From NCBI GenBank assembly GCA_014656495.1, contig BNCN01000011.1, forward strand, positions 124,001 to 188,000: DNA of 64,000 nucleotides, read 5' to 3'. This DNA comes from Comamonas sp. KCTC 72670 (GTDB taxonomy: Bacteria > Myxococcota > Myxococcia > Myxococcales > Myxococcaceae). Below the pieces are notes generated by a model. It did not search any database and had not been told where the DNA came from. It worked only from the letters and a program-made list of their open reading frames with translations. The translations under genes were made by a program, and so were the position numbers. Positions 43,872-54,733 of the stretch are shown piece by piece; the first letter of the stretch is position 1, and each line of letters starts with the position of its first letter.

Positions 43872-44141
43872 CTACTTGCGGATGCCGAGGCCGTCGATGA
43901 GCTTCTTGTACCGCGCGACGTCCTTGGACTTCAGGTAGTCCAGCAGGCGGCGGCGCTGACCGACCAGCTTCAGCAGACCGCGGCGGGAGTGGTGGTCCTT
44001 CTTGTGCGTCTTGAAGTGCTCGGTGAGCATGGTGATGCGCTCGGACAGCAGCGCCACCTGCACCTCGGGCGAACCCGTGTCCGTCTCGTGGGTCTTGAAC
44101 TTCGACACCAGCTCCGACTTGCGCTCCTGATGCAGCGACAT
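43872..44141 (-). CDS. rpsO: Ribosomal protein S15
   Basis: This 89-residue protein of the 30S subunit binds the 16S rRNA central domain early in assembly. It has the family sequence throughout ([40 protein letters not shown]) and normal length. It lies between truB and pnp, the order seen in many bacteria. Confidence 0.98.
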   Translation of the reverse strand: MSLHQERKSELVSKFKTHETDTGSPEVQVALLSERITMLTEHFKTHKKDHHSRRGLLKLVGQRRRLLDYLKSKDVARYKKLIDGLGIRK

Positions 44142-44351
44142 GTGACTCTTCCTAGCCCGCTCCGGTGGAGGTTGCTGCTCGCGTCACCGCGGTCCGCGGA
44201 GGGGTACAGACCGGGTTCGTCCTACGAACGAGCGGGGGGGCTTATAAGCTTCACCCCCCGTGGGGTCAACCAATGACGCCTGCCCGCCAGCCCCGGAAGG
44301 TCCGGGAGCGTGCGGTGACTTACAACCGCAACCCCGCGAAAAGTCCCGGAT

Positions 44352-45221
44352 TCAGACCAGCACGCGCAGATAGCGCAGGCGGCCCTCGACGATTTCGGCC
44401 ACCGCCAGCAGCGCCCCCTCGGGGCCCATGACGCGCACCCGGCCGGAGCGCCCCGCGGGGACCTCCACCGGGACGCCGTGGGAGACGCGCTTGGCCTCGG
44501 CGGGCCCCACCCGGACCTCGGGCATGTCCACCAACGCATCGGACATGGACAGCAGCCGGCCGGCCAGCGCGCCGTCCTTCACCAGGGCCGGCAGGTCCGC
44601 CAGCGGCAGCGCCTGGGCCAGCGCGAAGGGCCCGCTGGCGGTGCGCCGCAGCGCCTCCAGGTGGGCGCCGCAGCCCAGCGCGCGGCCCACGTCCTGGGCC
44701 AGGGTGCGCACGAAGAAGCCCTTGGAGCAGCGGACCGACAGCTGCAGCCGGTCCGCGGAGAAGTCGCGGAGCACCAGCTCGTAGACGGTCACCTGGCGGG
44801 CGGCCCGCTCCACCTCCTCGCCCGCGCGGGCCAGCTCATAGAGCCGCTTGCCGCCCACCTTCACCGCCGAATACATGGGCGGAACCTGGTCGTAGGTGCC
44901 GCGGAAGCGCGCCAGCGCGGCCTCGATGAGCGCGGGCGTCAGGGCGGGCACCGGCGCCTGGGCCGTCACCTGCCCCTCCGCGTCCAGGGTGTCCGTCTCC
45001 GAGCCCAGGCGCACCGTGGCGTCGTAGGCCTTGTCACCCTCGGTGATGAAGCCCGCGACCTTGGTGGCCTCGCCCAGGCAGAGCGGCAGCACCCCGGTGG
45101 CCAGCGGGTCCAGGGTGCCGGTGTGGCCCACCTTCTTGATGCGAAGCAGCGAACGCACCTGCCGGACCACGTCGAACGACGTGGGGCCAGAGGGCTTGTC
45201 AATGACGAGGACGCCGTCCAT
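44352..45221 (-). CDS. truB: tRNA pseudouridine-55 synthase
   Basis: This 289-residue enzyme makes pseudouridine 55 in the TPsiC loop of tRNAs. Its catalytic aspartate lies in the motif GHTGTLDPLATGVLP, following the start DGVLVIDKPSGPTSFD. YSAVKVGGKRLYELAR and a C-terminal PUA-like domain complete it. It starts 32 bases after the rbfA stop. This places it in the conserved nusA-infB translation cluster, and a 210-base gap separates it from rpsO. Confidence 0.97.
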   Translation of the reverse strand: MDGVLVIDKPSGPTSFDVVRQVRSLLRIKKVGHTGTLDPLATGVLPLCLGEATKVAGFITEGDKAYDATVRLGSETDTLDAEGQVTAQAPVPALTPALIEAALARFRGTYDQVPPMYSAVKVGGKRLYELARAGEEVERAARQVTVYELVLRDFSADRLQLSVRCSKGFFVRTLAQDVGRALGCGAHLEALRRTASGPFALAQALPLADLPALVKDGALAGRLLSMSDALVDMPEVRVGPAEAKRVSHGVPVEVPAGRSGRVRVMGPEGALLAVAEIVEGRLRYLRVLV

Positions 45222-45253
45222 GTCACGCCAATACTGGAGGCCGGGGGCTGGAA

Positions 45254-45613
45254 CTACCAGCCTTCCTTGTTCCGGACTTCGCGCAGCAACCGGTCAATCT
45301 TGTCACCTTCCCCCACGGATTCGTCGAAGGAGAAGAAGATTTCCGGCGACACGCGCAGGTTCACCGCGGACGTCACCTCGCGGCGAACGAAGCCCTTGGC
45401 GGCCTCCAGGCCCTTCTGCGTGTCCGCGCGCTCCTGCTCGGTGCCCATCATCGAATAGAAGACACGCGCCACGCGCAGGTCCGGGGAGACCTTCACGCCT
45501 GTAATCGTGATGTAGCCGATGCGCGGGTCCCTCAGCATGCCGCGGGTGAGCAAGTCACCGATGGCCGCCTGGATTTCCTGCCCCACCCGCTCCGGTCGGG
45601 AATGCGTCGTCAT
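45254..45613 (-). CDS. rbfA: Ribosome-binding factor A
   Basis: This 119-residue KH-like protein is needed for late 30S maturation, binding near the 16S 5' end. It begins with [17 protein letters not shown] and has [22 protein letters not shown] and [14 protein letters not shown], all typical. The ATG overlaps the DUF503 stop by four bases. It sits between DUF503 and truB in the infB cluster. Confidence 0.96.
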   Translation of the reverse strand: MTTHSRPERVGQEIQAAIGDLLTRGMLRDPRIGYITITGVKVSPDLRVARVFYSMMGTEQERADTQKGLEAAKGFVRREVTSAVNLRVSPEIFFSFDESVGEGDKIDRLLREVRNKEGW

Positions 45614-46227
45614 TTCTTCTCCCAGTCTCGCGGGTTGCGCAGGGAGCGGGCCCGAGCCCGCGCCTCATCAATCGTCATCCGTCCACCGCTCGACGGAGAC
45701 GGGCGGCCCGTGCCGCCGTCCATGCCGCCCTCGTGGCGGCTGTCCCAATCCCCCAACCCCTCGGCCTCCGCCAGCGACGAGCGCTCGCCCCTCAGGAAGC
45801 GGGCAATGGCGGCCTCCGAGTGCGCCGCCGCCTGCTCGGCGGACAGCGGGAGCTCCTCCAGGTCCTCGTCCACCCCCGCCGCCGAGAAGGCCCCTCTGAC
45901 AGCGGGCCTGACGGCCGGCCCGCTCGCGAAGAGCTGGTCGCCCATGCCCAGGATTTCCGTCTCCCGCGACAACAGCGGAGCGACGTACATCTCCTCGACG
46001 GCGTGGATGATTTTCTCCAGCTGCTCGTCCACGTGGCGGCGTTCGTTGCCCACCACCGCGAGCGCCAGGGACGCCTTCTGCCAGAGGTCCTGGTCCTCGA
46101 CCTCGGCCACCGCCACGTTGAAGCGGGCCTTGAGCCGGTCCATCACCCGGCGGAGCACCTGCCGCTTGGACTTCAGCGAGCCGCTGTCCGGAATCTGCAG
46201 GGTGAGGCGTGCGACACCAACGAACAT
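45610..46227 (-). CDS. DUF503 protein with a long C-terminal extension
   Basis: The first 95 residues are a DUF503 domain ([38 protein letters not shown]), a small ferredoxin-like fold of unknown function that usually makes up the whole protein and lies between infB and rbfA in many bacteria. Here about 110 more residues follow, polar and partly helical ([21 protein letters not shown]), ending in a basic [21 protein letters not shown]. The total is 205 residues, twice the usual length. The ATG at 46227 follows GGGGGA; an upstream in-frame GTG is less likely. It overlaps rbfA by four bases. Confidence 0.9.
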   Translation of the reverse strand: MFVGVARLTLQIPDSGSLKSKRQVLRRVMDRLKARFNVAVAEVEDQDLWQKASLALAVVGNERRHVDEQLEKIIHAVEEMYVAPLLSRETEILGMGDQLFASGPAVRPAVRGAFSAAGVDEDLEELPLSAEQAAAHSEAAIARFLRGERSSLAEAEGLGDWDSRHEGGMDGGTGRPSPSSGGRMTIDEARARARSLRNPRDWEKK

Positions 46228-46285
46228 ACGAGTCCCCCATGCCACGGGTCACCGCGCCAGGGGCGGCGGCAACCCGGGCTTCAGC

Positions 46286-46314
46286 ACCCTGGGAAGATGG
46301 GGTCTTCCCAGGGT
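46286..46314. other. Perfect 12-base hairpin between infB and DUF503
   Basis: ACCCTGGGAAGA (46286-46297) pairs with TCTTCCCAGGGT (46303-46314) around TGGGG. It lies 28 bases past the infB stop with no T-run on the minus strand. It may be a processing or stability element that separates infB from the downstream genes, rather than a full terminator. Confidence 0.55.
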
Positions 46315-46342
46315 TTCGGGAGGGCTGACGCTCTCCTTGCGA

Positions 46343-49300
46343 CTAGGTGAGGCTCTGCCGGGTCTCTTCGATTTCGTACGCCTCGATGATGTCGCCCGGC
46401 TTGAGGTCGTTGAAGCTCTCGATGCCGATACCGCACTCGAAGCCCTGCGCGACCTCCTTGACGTCGTCCTTGAAGCGGCGCAGCGACGCCATCTTCCCGG
46501 AGAACAGCTGCTTGTTCTCGCGCAGGAGGCGGACGAAGGCGCCGCGCTTCATGACGCCATCCAGCACCGCCGCACCCGCGATGGTGCCCAGACGCGGCAC
46601 GTTGAAGGTGTTGCGCACCTCCGCACGGCCCAGCTTGCGCTCGGTGCGGATGGGCTCCAGCAGCTCCTCCATCTCCGTCCGAACCCCGTCGATGAGCTCG
46701 TAGATGATGGAGTAGCTCTTGAGCACCACTTCCTGCGCCTTGGCCGCGGCCTCGGCACCGGACTCCGGGTTGACGTTGAAGCCCAGCACGACGCCCTTGG
46801 AGGCCGCCGCCCGCATCACGTCGCCCTCGGTGATGGCGCCCACGCCGGAGTGGACGACCTCCACCTTGACCTTGTGCGTGGACAGCTTCTGGACGGCCTG
46901 CTTGACGGCCTCGGACGAGCCCTGCACGTCCGCCTTGATGACGACGCGCAGCTCCTTGGGACCGCCGCCCGCCTTCGTCTTGGCGAACAGCTGCTCCAGG
47001 GACTCGCGGCTGACCTTGGACAGCTCGGTCTGCCGCTCCTTCATGTTGCGGTGCTCGGCGATCTGCTTGGCCGACTTCTCGTCCGCCACCACGTTGATGG
47101 CGTCACCCGCGCTCGGCACGCCGGACAGACCGACGACCTCGGCGCAGTAGCCCGGCTTCACTTCCTTGACCTGCTCGCCGCGGCTGTTCGTCATCGCGCG
47201 GACGCGGCCGTAGTGCGAGCCGGTGACGACGGCGTCGCCCAGCTTCAGCGTGCCTTCCTGCACCAGCACCGTGGCGACGGGGCCCCGGCCGCGGTCCAGC
47301 TTGGCCTCGATGATGGCACCCACCGACGGGCGGTTCGGGTTGGCCGACAGCTCGAGCACCTCGGCCTGGAGGGCCAGGTTCTCCAGCAGCAGCTCCAGGT
47401 TCTCCTTCGTCTTCGCGGAGACCGGAACCATGATGGTGTCGCCGCCCCACTCTTCCGGGGTGAGCTCGTGGTTGGCCAGGTCCTTCTTCACGCGGTCCGG
47501 GTTCGCGCCCGGCACGTCCATCTTGTTGATGGCGACGACGATGGGCACCTCGGCCGCCTTCGCGTGCTTGATGGCCTCCACCGTCTGCGGCATCACGCCG
47601 TCGTCGGCGGCCACCACCAGCACCACGATGTCCGTCACGTCGGCGCCACGGGCGCGCATGGACGTGAAGGCCTCGTGGCCCGGCGTGTCGAGGAACGTCA
47701 CGTCACCGCGCGCGGTGCTGATGCTGTACGCGCCGATGTGCTGGGTGATGCCACCGGCCTCACCCTGCGCGACGTTGGCCTTCCGGATGGCGTCCAGGAG
47801 GCTCGTCTTGCCGTGGTCGACGTGGCCCATGATGGTGACCACCGGCGGACGGGGACGCTCGTCCTCGGGACGGGCCTCCACCTCGGGCAGGTAGTCCTCC
47901 ACCTCGAAGCCCACGCGCTCGATCTTCCAGCCGTAGTCGCTGGCGACCGTCTCCGCCGTGTCCGCGTCCACCATCTGGTTCGCGGTGGCCATCTTCCCCA
48001 TGCCCATCAGCTTCTTGATGAGCTCGTTGCTGCGCACACCCATGCGCTGGCCCAGGTCGGACACCGTGATGCCCTCCTGCAGCTTGATGACCTTCTTCTC
48101 CTCGGCCATCTGGGTGATCTGCGTCTTGGCGCCCTTCTTCGTGGGCTTGCGCTTCTTGCCACGGATGGGGATGGTGACGCGGCCCCAGACCATGTCCGTC
48201 AGTTCCTGCTTGGACACGCTCTGCGTATCACCGCTGGTGCGCTTGCGCTGGCCACGCTCCTTGTTCTTGGAGACGTCCACCAGCTCGCGGCCACGGCCCA
48301 GGTGGTCCGGGACCACCTTGTACTCACGCCGCTCGGGGATGCCCGTGCGGCCCGGCGCCATGGGGTACTGCTTGGCCGCGCCCGCCGTGGGCGTCACGCG
48401 GCGCACCTGGATGAGCGGGCGCGAGATGACGACGGCCTGCGTCGCCGTGGGGCGGGCCTGAGAGCCCGTCGGCGTCACCTGGGCGTGGGGCACGCCGCCC
48501 ACCATGATGGTGGGACCCTGCGGGACCGGAGAGGCCGAGGCCGAGGCCTGGACACCCGTGCCGGGCGCGGAGGTCGGACGCACCGGCCCCTGACCGGGAC
48601 GCGAGCCCGGGCCCTGGTAGGAGCTCTGCCCCTGGTACGACGGACGTCCGCCCGGACCACCGGGACGGCCACCCGGGCCACCCGGACCACCGGGACGACC
48701 ACCCGGACCGCCCGGACCACCGGGACGGCCACCCGGACCGCCCGGACCACCGGGACGACCGCCGGGTCCACCCGGGCCACCGGGGCGACCACCACCGGGG
48801 CCGCGCTGCTGATAGCCAGGCGCGGGGCCCCGGGACACGACGGTCGCGGACGAAGGAGTACTCGAAGGCGTCCGGACAGTCGGCGGTACCGGTGAGCGTG
48901 GGGGGGGTTGGGGCAAGGTGGTGCTCTCCTGAACAGTGGGACGAGGCTGCGCGGCGGCGGGAGCCGGGACGGCAGCCGGAGGAGCCTCCACGGGGGCCTG
49001 AGGGGCCTCGGCGGTAGGCGTGGCTGGGGCCACCTCGACGGCGGCGGGGGCCCGAGGGGCCTCGGCCACCGGCGTGGGGGGCGTAGACGTGACGGAGGCC
49101 GCGGCGGCCGGCTCCGGCGTGGAGACGGGCGCTTCGACCCGCTCGGGTTCCGGCGCGTTCGGCGCCTCGACGGGCGCTCGCGGCGCCTCGGGAGCCGCGG
49201 CCTGGACCGGCGGAGCCTCGGGAGCCTGGAACACGGGCTCGGGCGGCGCCGACGGCGGCTCGTAGGCCTGAGCGGACTCGATGGAGGATGAAGACTCGGC

Positions 49301-49570
49301 CCCGCTGTCCGCCGACGCACCGGCGGGCGGACCCACCTTGCGGCGCACGACGAAGCCCTTCGCCGTCACGGGCGGCGTGGCCTGCTTCGGCTTGCGCTTG
49401 TCCAGAATCTTCTGGACGGCAGCGGTCGCCTGGTCGTCATCGAGAGACGACGAGTGGCTCTTGACGTCGTAACCGAGGCTCGACAGCTCGGTGACGACCT
49501 CCTTGTTGTCGAGCTCAATCCCGTGGCTCTTGAGTTCCTTGGCGATTTCGTGGACGCGCTTCTTCGACAT
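46343..49570 (-). CDS. infB: Translation initiation factor IF-2
   Basis: This 1075-residue GTPase brings initiator tRNA to the ribosome. The conserved C-terminal half starts with G1 GHVDHGKT near residue 580, followed by DTPGHEAF (G3) and NKMD (G4) and the tRNA-binding domains. The N-terminal third begins with the IF2_N helical domain ([16 protein letters not shown]). It continues with an unusually long Pro/Ala/Glu/Val-rich stretch and then a Gly-Pro-Arg repeat region at about residues 255-310. Long N-termini are a known feature of myxobacterial IF-2. ATG at 49570. Confidence 0.97.
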   Translation of the reverse strand: MSKKRVHEIAKELKSHGIELDNKEVVTELSSLGYDVKSHSSSLDDDQATAAVQKILDKRKPKQATPPVTAKGFVVRRKVGPPAGASADSGAESSSSIESAQAYEPPSAPPEPVFQAPEAPPVQAAAPEAPRAPVEAPNAPEPERVEAPVSTPEPAAAASVTSTPPTPVAEAPRAPAAVEVAPATPTAEAPQAPVEAPPAAVPAPAAAQPRPTVQESTTLPQPPPRSPVPPTVRTPSSTPSSATVVSRGPAPGYQQRGPGGGRPGGPGGPGGRPGGPGGPGGRPGGPGGPGGRPGGPGGPGGRPGGPGGRPSYQGQSSYQGPGSRPGQGPVRPTSAPGTGVQASASASPVPQGPTIMVGGVPHAQVTPTGSQARPTATQAVVISRPLIQVRRVTPTAGAAKQYPMAPGRTGIPERREYKVVPDHLGRGRELVDVSKNKERGQRKRTSGDTQSVSKQELTDMVWGRVTIPIRGKKRKPTKKGAKTQITQMAEEKKVIKLQEGITVSDLGQRMGVRSNELIKKLMGMGKMATANQMVDADTAETVASDYGWKIERVGFEVEDYLPEVEARPEDERPRPPVVTIMGHVDHGKTSLLDAIRKANVAQGEAGGITQHIGAYSISTARGDVTFLDTPGHEAFTSMRARGADVTDIVVLVVAADDGVMPQTVEAIKHAKAAEVPIVVAINKMDVPGANPDRVKKDLANHELTPEEWGGDTIMVPVSAKTKENLELLLENLALQAEVLELSANPNRPSVGAIIEAKLDRGRGPVATVLVQEGTLKLGDAVVTGSHYGRVRAMTNSRGEQVKEVKPGYCAEVVGLSGVPSAGDAINVVADEKSAKQIAEHRNMKERQTELSKVSRESLEQLFAKTKAGGGPKELRVVIKADVQGSSEAVKQAVQKLSTHKVKVEVVHSGVGAITEGDVMRAAASKGVVLGFNVNPESGAEAAAKAQEVVLKSYSIIYELIDGVRTEMEELLEPIRTERKLGRAEVRNTFNVPRLGTIAGAAVLDGVMKRGAFVRLLRENKQLFSGKMASLRRFKDDVKEVAQGFECGIGIESFNDLKPGDIIEAYEIEETRQSLT
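48646..48800 (-). repeat. 27-base minisatellite inside infB (GRPGGPGGP repeats)
   Basis: About four to five near-perfect copies of a 27-base unit encode GRPGGPGGP in the IF-2 linker. Changes between copies are mostly third-position, so the protein repeat is cleaner than the DNA repeat. Such repeats change copy number by slippage and would vary between strains. Confidence 0.85.
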
Positions 49571-49651
49571 ATTGCCCTTGATGGCCTTCTGCTCCGCCGA
49601 CTCCGGGGCGCAGCACCCTAGTCCAAACCCGAAAATGTGTGCGAGTGGTGA

Positions 49652-49987
49652 CTAACACCCACTCCCCCCCGCACCCCTCCGCTCACCGACCCCCGGCTCC
49701 CATGCCTGTCCGAGCTGCGACGGGTCAACCTGGCCCGCCTTTCCGCGAAAGGCCCTACCAAACGCCTTCCGCTTCAGCGCCGCCGTCAGACAACCGGCAC
49801 CGCACAGGTAGGCGCCCCGTCCTGGCAGCCGCCTCTTCCTGTCGACCTCGATGGCGCCCCCCGCGCCGACCGCGAACCGGGTGAGCTCCATCTGTGGCCG
49901 CCGCGACCCGCATCCGACGCACGTCCGGACCGGGCCTGACTCCGTATTCTGCGCATCCGGCACAGGCCGGCGAGCCGGGCGCCGCAC
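49652..49987 (-). CDS. ylxR: YlxR-family RNA-binding protein
   Basis: This protein of about 111 residues has the YlxR (DUF448) fold, known to bind RNA or nucleoid components. The core is RTCVGCGSRRPQMELTRFAV, followed by LPGRGAYLCGAGC and LKRKAFGRAFR. It lies between nusA and infB, its conserved place in most bacteria. The GTG at 49987 was chosen because it follows AGGGAGG, 19 bases after the nusA stop; a GTG at 49963 is also possible. The C-terminal 20 residues (GERRGAGGSGC) are extra. Confidence 0.88.
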   Translation of the reverse strand: MRRPARRPVPDAQNTESGPVRTCVGCGSRRPQMELTRFAVGAGGAIEVDRKRRLPGRGAYLCGAGCLTAALKRKAFGRAFRGKAGQVDPSQLGQAWEPGVGERRGAGGSGC

Positions 49988-50006
49988 GTCCCCTCCCTTG
50001 CCTAGC

Positions 50007-51707
<1,701 letters not shown>

Positions 51708-51769
51708 GGTCTTCTCCTAAAAGGGTCCACGGGCGCCCTCGCACGGAGGGGCACCCTGTATGTCGGCGT

Positions 51770-52255
51770 CTAGAACTGAAACTCCAGATTCGCCTTGGCG
51801 ATGTCCTTGAACAGGATGTGGAAGGTTCCGGCACCTTCCACCTCCACCGCGATCCCGTCGCCCGCCACCTCGGTCAGCGTGCCGGTGAAGTTCTTGCGCG
51901 GGGGCTCTCCCACCGGGCCGAACGTCTTCACCTTCACCTTCTGACCCTTCACCCGCTCGAAGTGCCCCGGCTTCCTCAACGGCCGGTCCACTCCGGGGCT
52001 GGAGACCTCCAGGCTGTACTCGTGGGGGATGAAGTCCTCCACGTCGAGCGATGGATCCACCGCTCGCGACACCTGGGTGCACTCGTCCAGCCCCACGCGG
52101 CCACCCGGCTTGTCGATGAACAAACGGAGAACCCAGCCCTCGCGCTCCCGGAGGAATTCCAGGTCCACGAGCTCCAGGCCTTCACCCGCGACAATGGGCT
52201 CGAGCAGGGCCAAGGCCCGCTCCTCCACCGTCTGCTTGAGGTTCTTCTCCGACAT
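51770..52255 (-). CDS. rimP: Ribosome maturation factor RimP
   Basis: This 161-residue protein helps assemble the 30S subunit, binding S12. It begins [21 protein letters not shown] and has [31 protein letters not shown] and [13 protein letters not shown], all typical. The ATG at 52255 gives the normal length; the open frame upstream looks non-coding. It is the first gene of the nusA-infB cluster and is divergent from the nitrilase gene, so a strong promoter for the cluster should lie in the 208 bases between. Confidence 0.96.
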   Translation of the reverse strand: MSEKNLKQTVEERALALLEPIVAGEGLELVDLEFLREREGWVLRLFIDKPGGRVGLDECTQVSRAVDPSLDVEDFIPHEYSLEVSSPGVDRPLRKPGHFERVKGQKVKVKTFGPVGEPPRKNFTGTLTEVAGDGIAVEVEGAGTFHILFKDIAKANLEFQF

Positions 52256-52463
52256 AACCGGGAAACCAGTCTCCAAAAACACGAAAAGCGGGCACGGGGC
52301 CCACTTTTCGAAGTGCATCATCGAAAAATGTCGGGGGCGTCCGTAGCACACGCCCCGTCGGGGTGTAAAGGAAGGACGCACCCTCCTGCTCCCGGTGAAA
52401 CCCGCCCAGCAGCGCGAGGAATTCCCAGGGGTTCCGAGCTTCAGCGGGAGTTATAACGCGCCC

Positions 52464-53267
52464 ATGCACCTCATCGCCGCCGCGCAGATGGTGTCCACCG
52501 CCGACAAGGCGCACAACCTGGAGTCCGCCACCCGGCTCGTCCGGCGGGCCGCGGGATTGGGCGCCAGGCTCGTGGGCCTCCCCGAGAACTTCTCCTGGAT
52601 GGGCCCCGAGCCCGAGCGCCAGGACGCCGCCGAGGGACTCGACGGCCCGACGTTGTCCCGGATGGCCAGCCTGGCCCGGGAGCTGAAGGTGACGGTGCTG
52701 GCCGGCAGCGTGCTCGAAGCAGGCGCACCGGGCGGCCGCCTCTACAACACCAGCGTCCTCTTCGGCCCCGGGGGCGAGCGGCTCGCCGTCTACCGGAAGA
52801 TCCACCTCTTCGACGTGGATGTGGGAGATGGTGCCACCTACCACGAGTCCGCAGCGGTGGCGCCGGGCACGGAGGTGGTCGCGGCGGATACAGAGGTGGG
52901 GCGGCTGGGGCTGTCCGTCTGCTACGACCTGCGTTTCCCGGAGCTGTACCGACGGCTGGCGAAGGACCACGCCACCCTGCTGGCGGTCCCCGCGGCCTTC
53001 ACCTTGATGACGGGCAAGGACCACTGGGAGGTGCTCCTGCGGGCGCGCGCCATCGAAAATCAGGCGTACGTGCTGGCGCCCGCGCAGGGCGGACGGCACT
53101 CCGCCAACCGGCTCACCTATGGCCACGCCCTGGTGGTGGACCCCTGGGGGCTGGTGACGGCGCGGGCCTCCGAAGGTGAGGGCCTGGCCCTGGCGCCGGT
53201 GGACCCAGAGTTGCAAACCCGGATTCGCCGCAATCTCCCCTGCCTGGAGCACCGCCGTTTGGACTAG
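52464..53267 (+). CDS. Nitrilase-superfamily carbon-nitrogen hydrolase (Nit1/Nit2-like amidase)
   Basis: This 267-residue enzyme has the Glu-Lys-Cys catalytic triad: Glu of AAQ..-GLPENFSWMG, Lys in YRKIHLFDVDV and Cys in SVCYDLRFPELYR. This subgroup (Nit1-like) hydrolyses deaminated glutathione, a metabolite repair function, though omega-amidase activity is also possible. The ATG at 52464 gives MHLIAAAQM, the canonical start; GGGAG lies 13 bases before it. A run of plus-strand genes follows, starting 71 bases later. Confidence 0.92.
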   Translation: MHLIAAAQMVSTADKAHNLESATRLVRRAAGLGARLVGLPENFSWMGPEPERQDAAEGLDGPTLSRMASLARELKVTVLAGSVLEAGAPGGRLYNTSVLFGPGGERLAVYRKIHLFDVDVGDGATYHESAAVAPGTEVVAADTEVGRLGLSVCYDLRFPELYRRLAKDHATLLAVPAAFTLMTGKDHWEVLLRARAIENQAYVLAPAQGGRHSANRLTYGHALVVDPWGLVTARASEGEGLALAPVDPELQTRIRRNLPCLEHRRLD

Positions 53268-53338
53268 CGTGCGCGTGCCCGAGCGCGTTCCCCTCGGGCC
53301 CACCTTCGATACACTTCGGGCCCCCCGGAACCTCACTC

Positions 53339-53815
53339 GTGAACGGACGACGCTGGTCACCCATGCTGCTTGTGCTCGCGCTTTCGGCCCTCCCCGCCGG
53401 CTGCACCGCCGACGAGCGCCCGTCCGCGCCCGACGCGGCGACACCAACGCCCGTGGCCACGCTCCGCGCCCACCTGCGCACCATCAAGGGAGGGGTCCAA
53501 ATCAAGCGCGCCGCGGCGGATGAGTGGAGCCCCGCGCGAGAGGGCCAGCCCCTCTTCGAGAACGACAAGGTCCGCACCGAGGCGGGCGCCGGCACCGACA
53601 TCGTCTTCTCCGCCAACGGCAGCACGGTGCACCTGGGCGGGGACTCGCTCATCAGCATCGCGGAGACGCGCCCGCGCCCCGGGCTGCAGCGCACGGACCT
53701 CACGGTGCTGCGGGGCCGCATCGACGCGGAGTTGGAGAAGCCCGCGACCCAGTCCCTCTCCGTCACCACGCCGTCCGCCACCGTCCATGCAGGCAGGGAG
53801 ATTGTCTTCCAATGA
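53339..53815 (+). CDS. FecR-domain lipoprotein
   Basis: This 158-residue protein has a lipoprotein signal (MLLVLALSALPAGC, Cys about 22) followed by a FecR-like domain: IKGGVQIKRA, then LFENDKVRTEAGAGTDIVFSANGSTVHLGGDS and a beta-rich end. FecR-like domains in such isolated exported proteins bind ligands or sense the envelope. They need not be sigma-factor regulators, and no sigma gene is adjacent. The stop overlaps the LysM gene by four bases (ATGA). GTG start. Confidence 0.85.
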   Translation: MNGRRWSPMLLVLALSALPAGCTADERPSAPDAATPTPVATLRAHLRTIKGGVQIKRAAADEWSPAREGQPLFENDKVRTEAGAGTDIVFSANGSTVHLGGDSLISIAETRPRPGLQRTDLTVLRGRIDAELEKPATQSLSVTTPSATVHAGREIVFQ

Positions 53816-54714
53816 AGGCGGCGCTCCTGCTTCTGACCTGGCTGGGCGCGGCGCCTCCGGACACCGTGGTGGTGGTGGGCCCGAACGAGTCGCTGCGCCA
53901 GGTGGCCGAGCGCACCCTGGGCGACGCGAAGGCGGCGGAGGAGCTCCAGTCGCTCAACGGGTTGTCCTCGGAGGTGGTGGCCGCGGGGACCCGGCTGAAG
54001 GTTCCGGGCCACGAGCGCGTGCTGGCGCAGAAGGCGATGGAGACAGCGCGCACGCTGCTGGCCAGCGCCAGGGATTCGAACGTGCCGCCGGAGGCCTCGG
54101 CGCACCTCCAGGACGCGGAGACGCACTTCCGCGGCGCCCGGTACGCCCAGGCGTCCGCGGCGGCCAATGCCGCGGGAAAGCTGGTGACGGCGGCCCGCGC
54201 GCCGCAGTCCTCCGCGTTCTCCGTGGAGGTGGGCGACAGCGGCGACAACACCACCGTGACCGTGAAGCAGGGCCCGCCCGTCCGCGTGGAGGCGGAGGGT
54301 GTCACGCAGCCCGTCGCGAAGGGTGAGTCCGTCCGCGTGGAGAAGGGCCGCCCTCCCCCGGCGCCCACGCCGCTGCTGGTGGCGCCCGCCCCGGCGCAGC
54401 CCGAGAACGCCGCGAAGCTGAAGCGGCGTCCCGACGGCGACGGCCACCTGGGTCCGGTGAAGCTGACCTGGGCGGCGGTGTCCGGCGCCGAGCGTTACGA
54501 AGTGGAGGTGTCGCGCGAGCAGGAGCAACGCGCCGTCTTCACCCAGACTGTCACCGCCCTGGAGGCGAAGTTGCCCGTCCTCCCCGCGGGGCGCTACCGA
54601 TGGACGGTGCGCGCGCAGGGGGCCGTGGGCCGCTCCGAGCCCAGCGCGCCGCGCCACTTCGAGCTGGTGCCCGAGCGGCTCAAGCTCGAGGTGAAGAAGG
54701 GGCAGTGGCAGTAA
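53812..54714 (+). CDS. Exported LysM-like protein with a fibronectin-type C-terminus
   Basis: This 300-residue protein has a hydrophobic start (MKAALLLLTWLGAAPP), an N-terminal LysM-like motif (VGPNESLRQVAERTLG, then LQSLNGLSSEVVAAGTRLKVPG) suggesting peptidoglycan binding, and a helical region. A FecR-like strand segment, a Pro-rich linker and a C-terminal fibronectin type III-like domain (VKLTWAAVSGAERYEVEVSR, LPAGRYRWTVRA) complete it. It is coupled to the FecR gene upstream. The HD-GYP receptor gene begins 20 bases after its stop. Together they look like an envelope sensing unit. Confidence 0.82.
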   Translation: MKAALLLLTWLGAAPPDTVVVVGPNESLRQVAERTLGDAKAAEELQSLNGLSSEVVAAGTRLKVPGHERVLAQKAMETARTLLASARDSNVPPEASAHLQDAETHFRGARYAQASAAANAAGKLVTAARAPQSSAFSVEVGDSGDNTTVTVKQGPPVRVEAEGVTQPVAKGESVRVEKGRPPPAPTPLLVAPAPAQPENAAKLKRRPDGDGHLGPVKLTWAAVSGAERYEVEVSREQEQRAVFTQTVTALEAKLPVLPAGRYRWTVRAQGAVGRSEPSAPRHFELVPERLKLEVKKGQWQ

Positions 54715-54733
54715 CCCCTGGAGGAGCCACACC

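Noticed and set aside
48646-48800. CRISPR-like regular repeat
   Set aside because: The units are adjacent with no spacers, in frame with infB, and code GRPGGPGGP.
45602-48895. A 1097-codon plus-strand open frame opposite infB
   Set aside because: Same reason: antisense to IF-2 and low-complexity composition.
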